NCBI GenBank assembly: GCA_002751075.1
Contig: NAOQ01000746.1
Span: 1 to 17,891 of the forward strand
Length of the DNA stretch: 17,891 nucleotides
Direction: 5' to 3'
Origin: Ichthyophonus hoferi
Lineage: Eukaryota > Opisthokonta > Ichthyosporea > Ichthyophonida > Ichthyophonidae
Made by a program: the position numbers and the translations under genes. Shown here piece after piece: positions 8,951-16,988 of this stretch. Each line of letters starts with the position of its first letter. The first letter of the stretch is position 1. Below the pieces are notes generated by a model. The model made no database searches and was not told the DNA's origin. It saw only the letters and a program-made list of their open reading frames with translations.

Positions 8951-9689
8951 CTGAACTAGCGTAAGTAATAACTAATTGGCCTACTTTCTATAGAAAGCAA
9001 TGTAGAGACAGGTGTATATGTTGAGTCTATCTCTAACTGTTTATAGCAATTATATTCAGCTTTTACTAAAAGGGGAATTTGTACTTTAGTTTGTTTAAGT
9101 GTGATGGTGCTTATGGTATAGCGTGTACAATCAGTAAGAGGTACTATATTAACTATGTAGGTAATAACCATTGTTACTATTTAATGCTAGCATACAGTTC
9201 TCTGACTTTTGAACTGGTGAAAGATCTGAACACTGACTATCATATGTGAGTGCTAATGGTGGACTAGACAATACGATAACGATGTGATTGTTATATATAT
9301 ATTGTGCAAAGTTTTCTGTGTATTACGAGAACTTCGTAATTTTGCCAGTGGACCGTATGTGTGTGAATGACTAGATGCCTTTATTAGTTATTTTGATTTT
9401 TCTTTATACTTATCTCATCGTATCGTCCATGTTAATTGCTGTTAGCATCTGTATATTTGTATTCATTATCATAAATGGGACTGACTGTAAAGATCACTAA
9501 TGGCTAATTTAATTTACAATAGGTCACAGAGACCCACTATAATTCTCCGTTCTTACCGCAATAATTAAATACTATTGTGTTCCTATTTAGATAGCAAGTT
9601 AATCCATTTCCTCATTGATGTGAAAGTGTTCATAACAACATATTATGACAGGAATCGATCTACTTATTATAGGACGGTATTTGGTTAGC
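8881..9689. other. Intergenic, no gene recognised
   Basis: Mixed-composition sequence with a 71-codon minus-strand frame at 8956-9171 and a short plus-strand frame near 9184-9249 ending beside a GTGAGT. Neither is convincing alone. Confidence 0.4.
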
Positions 9690-9822
9690 TAAAATAAAAC
9701 TAATAATTGCATTGCTACTGGTTGCCGAGATCGGCCGAACTATGTGCTCATTCACAGTTAATGATCTTGTAACACTACATAAAGAAATACCTAAATTAAT
9801 TAAATACTCCTGTTTTAACCGA
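9690..9822 (+). repeat. Copy 3 of the dispersed repeat (longer middle)
   Basis: AACTAATAATTGCATTGCTA matches the middle of copies 1 and 2. CATAAAGAAATACCTAAATT followed by AATTAAAT matches the tail of copy 1. About 60 extra bases lie between the two blocks, including GATCGGCCGAAC. Confidence 0.6.
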
Positions 9823-10071
9823 CTGCAACCAATGATTCCTTTCTGGAGCACTAATCGACTCTGCCCTATTACAATATCACTGTTTATTAAGTCTTGCATG
9901 GAATCTATAAATACATATTTGTGCATTTATATGTCGATAATATGTTATAATCGCAAATATATGCTCTCTCTAGAAAAAAATGCAAAGTACATGATATTAA
10001 CAGTAGCCAATCTATTGGAGACTTTTGCACCTGTTCATAGAGAAAAAAAGGTATATAATAGTATAAAATAG
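9712..10071 (+). CDS. Longest non-satellite ORF of the intergenic region, unrecognised
   Basis: 119 codons: MLLVAEIGRTMCSFTVNDLV, then TLHKEIPKLIKYSCFNRLQP, then PFWSTNRLCPITISLF and onwards. The first codon is TTG, not ATG. The middle aligns with the plus-strand reading of repeat copy 1 (LYKEILKLIKCFCC), so part of it is dispersed repeat. An 88-codon minus-strand frame overlaps it. No family is recognised, and I would not call it a gene without transcript support. Confidence 0.15.
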   Translation: MLLVAEIGRTMCSFTVNDLVTLHKEIPKLIKYSCFNRLQPMIPFWSTNRLCPITISLFIKSCMESINTYLCIYMSIICYNRKYMLSLEKNAKYMILTVANLLETFAPVHREKKVYNSIK

Positions 10072-10121
10072 TAGTAGTAATAGTGAATATGTTACGAATA
10101 ATAATAGAACTATGGCGACTC

Positions 10122-10390
10122 ATTGGTTGGTGGCCAATAAAAGGTGTATGTATCATTTATTGACTGATTTGCACCAGTAATAATACATAAATATGATTAA
10201 TTTATTAGTTCATGATTGGCTCTAACGCATTGATTGATTAATAGCCAATAAGAATAGTTTTGCATGCTGATTTAATCGACCTATTTCAAGACAATCCAAT
10301 GATCCAATATAATAGGTCCAAAATAAAATGCTTAATTACGCTCATGACAAGTCTCATTTGTAAAGAAATAATTAAAATATATACACCAAT
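10122..10390 (+). promoter_or_regulatory. CCAAT-box cluster upstream of the MTCH gene
   Basis: CCAAT at 10134, 10245, 10296, 10304 and 10386, plus ATTGG (reverse) at 10122 and 10215: seven copies in about 270 bp, ending 208 bp before the start codon. At about 30% GC I roughly expect 0.5. CCAAT is the core site of the NF-Y factor in animals, and clustered copies in both orientations are typical of housekeeping promoters. That this is the MTCH promoter is inference. Confidence 0.45.
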
Positions 10391-10597
10391 AACAAATAAT
10401 ATCATTAATTATTTATTTTTTTATCTATAGTGAACGACGATTTGCAATTAGCGTCAGCATTACTAGGTTAAAATACTGTTTACATACATACCTACTGTAT
10501 ATTTATATTATATTTTATAAATTGCATTTATTTTGAAGACATACTATATATATGCTAATGCTATAATATCCTAGAAAGGTAGGAAGTAACTGAAAAC

Positions 10598-10631
10598 ATG
10601 AATACTGATGAGCCTGAGATTGCCGCTTTGG
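10598..10631 (+). CDS. MTCH2: MTCH exon 1 (start codon)
   Basis: GAAAACATG starts MNTDEPEIAAL. The donor is TTGG|GTAAGT and leaves one base, in phase with exon 2. The family's N-terminus is variable, so there is no homology support; the start rests on the ATG context and splice phase. Confidence 0.5.
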
Positions 10632-13600
10632 GTAAGTTTTTCTCTTGTCGAATGTATATATCTTTATTGTAGATTATAAAGACATAAACACGCATAAATA
10701 TCTAAAATGCATGACATTTAAAAGATACTACAATCATATTCCATAAAGTATTTTTATGTTATATAATTCTATGTAAATACCCTTATGTCAGGATGTAGTA
10801 TTAATCTCGAACTCTACGTTTGTTCATTTAAAGACTATCAATTTCAAGTGTAGTAAATAGTTGTATTTATCTTATATCTCTCTGTGTTTATTATATTTAT
10901 TTTCTTAACGTTATATTCCCTCTTAGTCTTAATAGAAATGCATGGTGATATAGAGAACAAACTGTATGCATTAGCACCTCAAGGTTATTCAGTGATATAT
11001 TATATATTAAGATCAGGTATGTAGATTTATATATACATGCTTCCGCTTACACTAACACAGAATCAATCTCCCTTGTATACATAAATGTAAACCTACCTAC
11101 CTACCTACCTACCTACAGCATCCTCAAACGAGCGAGGAGTGATAGCAGGACACTTACTCCAACTACCAATGCTTCTCATACAATATCCCCTCACCCATGT
11201 ACGAACCCTAATGCAGCTGGGATATGAACCCATGCCACCTCGCCTGAATCGCTGGATGGGAAAGAGTTACTATGCACTTCCCTCTGGACCAGCCTTCAGT
11301 ACGTGTTATGTGTATAAATTTAACATGTATTTTATATTGGTTCCAAATTTAAAATTTATTTAAAAGTAATATATAAAGTAAGGCTTGCATGTATCTATTA
11401 TATTATGTTTATATACCAGTGTATTATATTGAGATTGAGATTAATTGCAATCAGCATTAATTAGGTGTGATAAGCTTTAGTCTAGTTGGTCATATTTCTG
11501 AAATGTAATAGAATAATAGTACAATATTATAATGATGCAAGGTACGAATTCATAACCTACCATACTATACTGCATTCTAGAGCTAGACCTAACCTAATTA
11601 GGTTGTGGGTTGCCAATAGACCATACAAGTGACGTATGATTGTTTGACCGCTATAGTTTAGTTACCTTTAATATATATATATATATATATGGATGTATGG
11701 ATTATTATATTATACTAGCTATACTGTATCCTATCATGCACATTATCCTACATACTATCAGATATACTATCAAGCTATAATACATGATATCTTACATAAT
11801 ATGCTACAATTCTCTCCCTCCCTCTCCCTCTCCCTCTCTCCCACACACACAGTCCAATATCTTTATCGTACCCAAGGTATCTCTGGGGTCTATAGAGGTT
11901 TCTTCAGTAAAAATGCAGAGTATCTTGTCTATGGGATAGTGCGGGATAAGCTCAGGAATCTATTAATATGGACCTATGATGTCTCTCCTGACCCGTCACA
12001 TGACTATCATCAGCCAACCATGTATAAGATTCGACAGTTTGCAGCCGCCCTATACGTGGAGGTGGTTGGTAACTCTGCAGCGTTGATCGCTGCTTATCCA
12101 ATAACAGGTTAGTATTATAATCTGTATATATAGATATAGCATCCTATATATTTGCTCTCTCTCTCCCTATTATTTATTGGGTGTTTAGTATTAATTACTC
12201 TGTTATGTTTGCTATTGAAGGCATTATATGTCTTTGTCTTATGTATTTATTATTATCTTGATGAGCAGATATATGTATATACACACAGTCTTGATTATAA
12301 ACCACTCTATTTCTTAATATAGTAATGAATACTCTATTATAGTTGGATGTGAGATACCCAACAAGTTCTATATAGCCTTTCTCTGATTGGTGTTTTAACA
12401 TATATATGTTAAAACACCAATAATATAAATGTGTGTATGTCTCTCTCCCTCTTATATCCTCTCATTAAACCCTTTATCATATTAGTGGTTCATACGCGTC
12501 TCGTAGCCCAAGTGATTGGTAAAGAGAATGAGTATCCCGATCTATTCCATGGCCTAATTAGGCTAATTACAAGGAATGATTGGGAACCAATCATGGAAGC
12601 TCTTATCCCTTCATTACTTAGAGAAGTATGTATGTATGCATGATGGTATTGAATATTTAATTATGGCGTATGATTGGTGTACGAATTTCTTTATTTTTTT
12701 ATGCAATTTGTAGTGTTGCTGACGCTATATACAAAGGATGATATCGAAGTAATCATTGATGACCTTGATTCCTTTGTTCTCATTGGTTGGAAAGGTAATG
12801 GTAAGCTTATGTGATTGGATGCCTAGATTACCCTATTATGTTTTTGTTACTATCTTACTCTGTTATAGTTATGTCACATACCGAGCCCTTTTATACTTTC
12901 TAAATATAGTATACTATATGTAGACTGCTTGGTCGTGCAATTATCCATTATTGATTAATTAAGCAAAGGTAATTAATCAAATAATTTAAACTATAACTGC
13001 TTCTCACCCATGTTGTATATATATCTATTAGATTAGTATTTTATATTGTATATTATGCTAATTGGTATATAGTTAGTCTTAATTAGTATTAAATGATATG
13101 TGTATATAGCAGCACATGTAGTAATCAGTAATTTTTACATATACAGTAAATACGATGTTATAGCCTAATAATGATTAAATTATCAGGATTTTTTATTTTG
13201 AGGTTTATTGGTACATTGCAATATAATATAATGTAATATTTCCCAATTTTGCTATATGCCCATATAGACATACATACATATATATGCATAGATATAGTCA
13301 CATGACTTAGTAACGCGGATAAATATTTAAAACACAATATTAAATTCCTAGTTCATCCTCTGGGTTTCGAAATCCTTTAATAATCTAATATTTATAATTT
13401 TTTATTAAGTACTATTGACTATGAATTCATATTACAATATTAAAAGAAGATTCAAGAGTTATGTGCGTCTATCTTGCCCATCTGCTATGTCTGATTGTTC
13501 AATTCTCATACTCGGTCAGATTGGCATAGCAACGAGTTGGGTGGTTGCTAGGTATCTTGTCAACTATCTCCTCCCTCCAACCAAGGACTCTTCCAAACAA

Positions 13601-14856
13601 ATTTCTCAGAAAATTCACAGTAAAAGGCGTCAACAATTACGTGAAAACGGTAGGAAATTGTTTTTAAAAAAAACCATTACCTTGACCTTTCCTCCTCTCC
13701 CTCTCCCTAATTTCCGAGTTTTTAACTTGCCATTTTTCATATAAGTAGGTAATATGTATGCATAAATATAATGTAATATAATATGGTATCTTACTGTATT
13801 CTTTACTATACTATATTTTACTATAATATCTTATTCTATACTGTACTACACTATGCTACACAATACAATACTGTACTATACTATGCTATTATGTATGGAT
13901 GTATATGTTAGCGCCTCTCCGTGTAGGGTGTAAGTAACTGGCTATGGAATACTTTTCACTTATCGTTATCTCCTCTACCGCTTTTATCCCTCATATTTAT
14001 AATGTTTGTAATTTGTTTTAATTTTATTTTAGTGTTTAAGAAATTTAACATAGGGAGGGTATTGGAAAAAAGATATGGTACCACGTGTGTGCATGTCAGT
14101 ATTTATATTATTATTATATTATATTATATTATATTGTTGTATTTGATATTGTACTGTATATAGAATGGTATGTTTTCTAATCATGTTTAGCAGTATTGTT
14201 CTTTTTGTTTTTGAATGAGGTTAGTAATAGCAAACGGGTATTTAGATAAAGACATTTGAATTGACTTTATATATATATAAAGGGATATGGTATTACGTGA
14301 CGTCACACTAAAAATTGTGTGGATATGTATGCATAGAGACCCCTTCATCCTATACCTCTCCCTGGATAGATCCCCCACCATTGTCCTTACCCTCCTCTCA
14401 TAACTAGATCTCGACGATAAAGAGGACGCTGGCATAAGCCACAATGATAATGATCCAATCGCTGATGATTCTAATCATGATACCAAATCACTGGACACGA
14501 ACTTGGATCCTACTGGATACATATTATCAGATAGTGATGTTGATAATAGTGACGATGATAGTGATAGTGAGGAGGATGGCGATAGCTTTGCTGTGTTTTG
14601 TCGTTCTCCTCAAAGCAGATTTGTGGCAGTGCAAATGATCCATATGATATGTACGCCTTGGCTGTATTCACTGGGCCATGCTTCGACCCGAATGGCTGTG
14701 TTCCGGTCCGGTCTACTCGCGGGCCAACCTCCTTACATGCCATGCTATACGGGTGGGTGGAAGGGATGTCTTCGACAGCTTCACAGAGATGGTATTGCAA
14801 ACCAGGGTGCCAAGCTACTGGTGTCTAGAAGGGTTCCTGATTTGGTGGTGTTATAG
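10598..14856 (+). CDS. MTCH2: Mitochondrial carrier homolog (MTCH1/MTCH2 family), seven main exons
   Basis: Preferred exons: 10598-10631, 10927-11016, 11119-11298, 11853-12107, 12486-12625, 13520-13649 and 14408-14856, giving 1278 nt and 425 aa with in-phase GT/AG junctions. The family is an SLC25-like protein of the outer mitochondrial membrane. Human MTCH2 inserts tail-anchored proteins and binds tBID. What is seen: VRTLMQLGYEPMPP (69-82) matches MTCH2 VKVLIQVGYEPLPP; VAQVIGKENEYPDL follows carrier repeat 2; LIPSLLRE joined to IGIATSWVVARYLVN aligns without gaps to LVPRLLGD-ILSLWLCNSLAYLVN; and the C-terminus AGQPPYMPCYTGGWKGCLRQ matches AGGCPPYSPIYTSWIDCWCMLQ. Carrier signatures are degenerate (PLTHVR, PITVVH), as in the family. 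Human MTCH2 has 303 residues. The extra length is an N-terminal extension and a charged insert between the fifth and sixth helices. MTCH1 versus MTCH2 cannot be decided. Confidence 0.88.
10927..11016 (+). CDS. MTCH2: MTCH exon 2
   Basis: Acceptor CCCTCTTAG|TC, donor TCAG|GTATGT. It encodes LIEMHGDIENKLYALAPQGY followed by SVIYYILRS. It precedes the carrier-like core and is not clearly alignable to human MTCH2. Confidence 0.6.
11093..11116 (+). repeat. (CTAC)6 immediately before an acceptor AG
   Basis: Six perfect CTAC units followed directly by the AG of MTCH exon 3. The microsatellite is the pyrimidine tract of this 3' splice site. Confidence 0.95.
11119..11298 (+). CDS. MTCH2: MTCH exon 3 (first carrier helix and GYEP motif)
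   Basis: The acceptor AG directly follows six CTAC units; the donor is TTCA|GTACGT. It encodes SSNERGVIAGHLLQLPMLL, IQYPLTHVRTLMQLGYEPMP and PRLNRWMGKSYYALPSGPAF. The frame stays open past the donor, but that extension is intronic. Confidence 0.9.
11673..11690. repeat. (AT)9 microsatellite
   Basis: Pure AT dinucleotides in MTCH intron 3. The sequence to 11810 is loose ATACTAT/ATCCTAC low complexity. Confidence 0.9.
11811..11850 (+). repeat. CT-rich then (CA)n tract forming a 3' splice site
   Basis: CTCTCCCTC-type repeats run into CACACACA and the acceptor AG of MTCH exon 4. It is an unusually long polypyrimidine tract. Confidence 0.95.
11853..12107 (+). CDS. MTCH2: MTCH exon 4
   Basis: Acceptor CACACACAG|TC after a CT-rich tract; donor ACAG|GTTAGT. 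It encodes QYLYRTQGISGVYRGFFSKN through VVGNSAALIAAYPIT, matching the MTCH2 GRRGLFTGL...SAATLITHPFHV region. Confidence 0.9.
12386..12421. repeat. Perfect 36-bp palindrome in MTCH intron 4
   Basis: Arm ATTGGTGTTTTAACATAT is followed directly by its exact reverse complement, with no spacer. It lies 65 bp before the acceptor of exon 5. The outer bases ATTGGTGT...ACACCAAT recur at 16865-16892. Confidence 0.97.
12486..12625 (+). CDS. MTCH2: MTCH exon 5
   Basis: Acceptor CATATTAG|TG. It encodes VHTRLVAQVIGKENEYPDLF and HGLIRLITRNDWEPIMEAL then IPSLLRE. The preferred donor is GTATGT at 12626 (phase 0). A second GTATGT at 12630 and a GTATGC at 12634 follow in a short GTAT run. Using 12630 would give phase 1 and would allow the alternative exon at 12714. 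Confidence 0.85.
12714..12800 (+). CDS. Possible alternative MTCH exon
   Basis: TTTGTAG acceptor and AATG|GTAAGC donor, with LLTLYTKDDIEVIIDDLDSF then VLIGWKGN open in one frame. It fits only if exon 5 ends at 12629 and the next exon starts at 13410. This would insert about 67 residues into a region that otherwise aligns ungapped to MTCH2. It may be a cryptic or regulated exon, or chance. Confidence 0.2.
12951..12980. repeat. Inverted repeat with 11-bp perfect arms
   Basis: TTGATTAATTA and TAATTAATCAA are separated by AGCAAAGG. The pairing extends outward with one bulged base. It lies in the MTCH intron between exons 5 and 6. Confidence 0.9.
13520..13649 (+). CDS. MTCH2: MTCH exon 6 (fifth helix and basic segment)
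   Basis: Acceptor ACTCGGTCAG|ATT (phase 0), donor AACG|GTAGGA. It encodes IGIATSWVVARYLVNYLLPP then TKDSSKQISQKIHSKRRQQL and REN. I chose this acceptor because it gives an ungapped 15-residue match to MTCH2 after LLRE. An upstream acceptor at 13409 keeps the same frame open and would add 37 residues. Confidence 0.75.
13770..13900 (+). repeat. Imperfect (CTATA)n pentamer array
   Basis: Degenerate ACTATACTAT, TTACTATA and ACTGTACTA units. Confidence 0.85.
14033..14077 (+). CDS. Possible optional 45-nt MTCH microexon
   Basis: Strong acceptor TTTTATTTTAG|TG and open frame VFKKFNIGRVLEKRY, but a weak donor (G|GTACCA). It is phase 1 in and phase 1 out, so it can be included (440 aa) or skipped (425 aa). 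It would extend the basic half of the charged insert. Confidence 0.25.
14408..14856 (+). CDS. MTCH2: MTCH last exon (acidic insert, sixth helix, C-terminus, stop)
   Basis: Acceptor CATAACTAG|AT. It encodes an Asp/Ser/Glu-rich segment (SDSDVDNSDDDSDSEEDGD near residues 317-335), then SRFVAVQMIHMICTPWLYSL, ASTRMAVFRSGLLAGQPPYM and RRVPDLVVL, with a TAG stop at 14854. Several other frames over this exon on both strands are open and are shadows. Confidence 0.9.
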
Positions 14857-14997
14857 TCATAGTCATAAACTCATAGATAGGTAACTGGTGAAGGGTTTTA
14901 GGTAATCCTTCTTAACCAACTGTAATTGAGTTGTAAATTGCCTGCTGATAAGAATGGTACATGACTACATTGTATTATATTTCCTTTTAATTTGATG

Positions 14998-15010
14998 ATT
15001 AAAAAATAAA
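14998..15010 (+). terminator. Polyadenylation signal of the MTCH gene
   Basis: ATTAAA (14998) and AATAAA (15005) lie about 140-155 bp after the MTCH stop codon and are followed by a short A-rich run. This is the first canonical signal downstream. Confidence 0.6.
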
Positions 15011-15672
15011 AAACTATTCTGTTACTCTCCTAATCTGTGATTAGGGAATATGAACCAAGTCATCCTGGTCAGAAATACGTGTATTATTACAATAGTAGGT
15101 GATTACATATATAGATACATGCATGAGCTTGTAAACAAGCATTAATTTAATGCATACATGCATATATATATACTAGAAAATGGGTTATAACTGACCAGAA
15201 AGCCAAATAAAACATAGGCCATTTCTTGACCAAATCGACGAGCGGTAAACTATGAATAGATTCATCGTCTGCATTATCTTTCTAACTACCAATATCTTCT
15301 TTAGGGCAGCCAGAATTGATTTCCGTTTCAGGATCCCTGTATAGGTTTAATTATTGGCAAGAAATCATTAGGCTACATGTTCATGTTGGTCTTGTTGGTT
15401 TTATTGGTTTTATTAATGTCCGTAGATTGGTCAAGGTGGATGTGGATGGTATGCTATTACTAATAGTCATGATCTAACCCAGATACTATATTGACTTCTC
15501 TTCATCCCATTATATTTATGTACACATTATGATTATTTTCACAATATTCATCTTCTTCATATTCTCTTCTTCCTCTCTCTCTTAATTTCTTTAGTACTTT
15601 CTCTCATCATCCACATTATCGCGCCGAATTTCCTCTATCTTACATTCAAACTTGATACTACTTATACCTTAT

Positions 15673-15708
15673 ACTATACTATACAACAACACTATACTAT
15701 ACAACAAC
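15673..15708. repeat. Tandem pair of identical 18-bp units
   Basis: ACTATACTATACAACAAC occurs twice with no gap and no mismatch. Confidence 0.95.
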
Positions 15709-15776
15709 TAGATAGAGGATAATAAAAATAGCGGCGGGCGGTTCTGTTGATACTACAAAGATCTTGCATATTACTC

Positions 15777-15806
15777 AAAAAAAAAAAAAAGAAAAAAAGA
15801 AAAAAG
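15777..15806 (+). repeat. A-rich tract
   Basis: About 27 A in 30 bases, interrupted by single G. It could be an old retrotransposon tail, but no element body is recognisable just before it. Confidence 0.8.
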
Positions 15807-16149
15807 GCATAAACTAAGTATGGTTATGTAGTAGATACTGCTGAACACCCTTGTTTGATCTATAAATGCTTCCTAATTAATATTCCAGGGCAACTATATT
15901 TTCCCCTGGGTTAGATCAGATTCCCTAAATCTAATGACTTAAATATTCTGTCCAATCCACCATCAGCTCGCATCCACCCACTACTATGTGAGCCATTTCG
16001 GATTATATAGTTAGGGTTCAGATAACTCATTACTTAGGCATCCTGTTAACTAGTTTAATAATAAAATTATGGCTTGGCATATCGATACTCCATGTAAGCA
16101 AAGAGGTACGTTAAAAAGTTCCCTTAATTCAGTATTCTCTCTTCTAAGC

Positions 16150-16800
16150 AAAACTAGGCCACAGGAGCGCTCCTGTCTCTACATATTATTCTCAACACTT
16201 ACCAATTCCGGTTAACTGCATTATATATCATGATTAATCTAATTGAATAAAACAATCCCTTATTGGTTTAATTTTATAAATAGATGTTTATATAGATCAC
16301 TGGAATGCTCTTGCCAAGATTTATTATTCTTGACAAAAATAACTCAAGGGGCTTTTCAAAACAAACTCCGAGAAACCTCTGCATAAATAATAATATTTAT
16401 AAATAGTCATAGTTTGACCATATAAGTATATATTTTTAGATTTCTCTAGTAAATAGGTAGTCCAACAAGATGGGGATGATTGATTTGCGGAATCTAGGAT
16501 TTAAATATAGATTGCATCCTGTCTGCCATAATAGATTTGTACAATAGAAAGTTGTAATTGATAACAGTATTAGCTTAATATACGTAGATGCAATCCGAGA
16601 TGTTAAAGATCTTGGTGTGTTGTAGAGAGTTAAGGAAGTAGGGATGATAATGGTTTTAAACAACAATAGTGATTGGGTAATGGCCCTTTAAGTATTCTAC
16701 TCACTATTAGATTATTGTGTGTTTGGTTTTAAATCTGGTATCTTATTGAACTCTATTAATTATCTTACTAAACAAACCAAACATAAAAATGTTTTAAGTT
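16150..16800 (+). mobile_element. Decayed LINE (non-LTR retrotransposon) reverse-transcriptase fragment
   Basis: Plus-strand remnants appear in the order expected for the C-terminal half of a LINE reverse transcriptase. Near 16157, CCACAG then GGAGCGCTCCTG resembles PQ-GSVLGPLLF after a frameshift. Near 16305, CQDLLFLTKI resembles the L..DL..L..W block. At 16485-16622, GFKYRLHPVC then YVDAIRDVKDLGVL match the FN..KY..LH and VDSVKDLGV motifs. At 16690-16760, VFYSLLDYCVFGFKSG matches the LYKSLVRSKLDYCS.VW block. The last two blocks share a frame but are separated by stops (16623, 16689) and missing sequence. The FADD catalytic motif is not seen. The motifs fit the CR1/L2/Jockey type. The fragment is old and non-functional, and a 76-codon antisense frame over it is a shadow. 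Confidence 0.6.
16161..16176. repeat. Perfect 16-bp GC-rich palindrome
   Basis: ACAGGAGCGCTCCTGT. It overlaps the PQGS-like part of the LINE fragment. Confidence 0.9.
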
Positions 16801-16864
16801 AAAATCACTATAAATATACCTATAGATTATGTATATGTATAAATGCACCCTTGTAAGTCCATTG

Positions 16865-16892
16865 ATTGGTGTCTTATGTCTTATACACCAAT
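16865..16892. repeat. Inverted repeat with ATTGGTGT ends
   Basis: ATTGGTGT and ACACCAAT enclose 12 bases. The ends and flanks (TGATTGGTGT ... ACACCAATA) equal those of the 36-bp palindrome at 12386. Confidence 0.85.
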
Positions 16893-16988
16893 AGAATAGC
16901 GTTCTGCACCTAATAATATCAAAACTATATCAAAAGAAAGACCTTATATCCATATATCCATGTACAACATATCATATATGCTAAAGGT

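Larger units (their letters stand above)
12626..13519. other. Largest MTCH intron (894 nt)
   Basis: It begins in a short GTAT run. It contains the possible alternative exon at 12714-12800, the inverted repeat at 12951 and otherwise AT-rich sequence. Its 3' end is open in the frame of exon 6 from 13410. Confidence 0.6.
13650..14407. other. MTCH last intron
   Basis: Contains ACTATACTAT-type pentamer repeats (13770-13900), a (TTATA)n run near 14105-14140, the optional microexon at 14033 and a perfect cyclic-AMP-response-type palindrome GTGACGTCAC at 14297-14306. A pyrimidine-rich stretch precedes the final acceptor. Confidence 0.6.
15011..16149. other. Intergenic between convergent genes, no gene recognised
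   Basis: Contains small inverted repeats (CCTAATC/GATTAGG near 15029, GCTTGT/ACAAGC near 15130), a short TTGGTTTTA direct repeat near 15395, the 18-bp tandem pair at 15673, an A-rich tract at 15777 and otherwise AT-rich sequence. Open frames are short. Confidence 0.5.

Noticed and set aside
14510-14884. Several long frames on both strands over the last MTCH exon
   Set aside because: They are shadows. Only the frame ending at 14856 aligns with the MTCH C-terminus and joins the upstream exons in phase.
15900-16018. Short plus-strand frames with proline-rich peptides
   Set aside because: Each is under about 25 codons between stops, with no good splice sites and no recognisable family.
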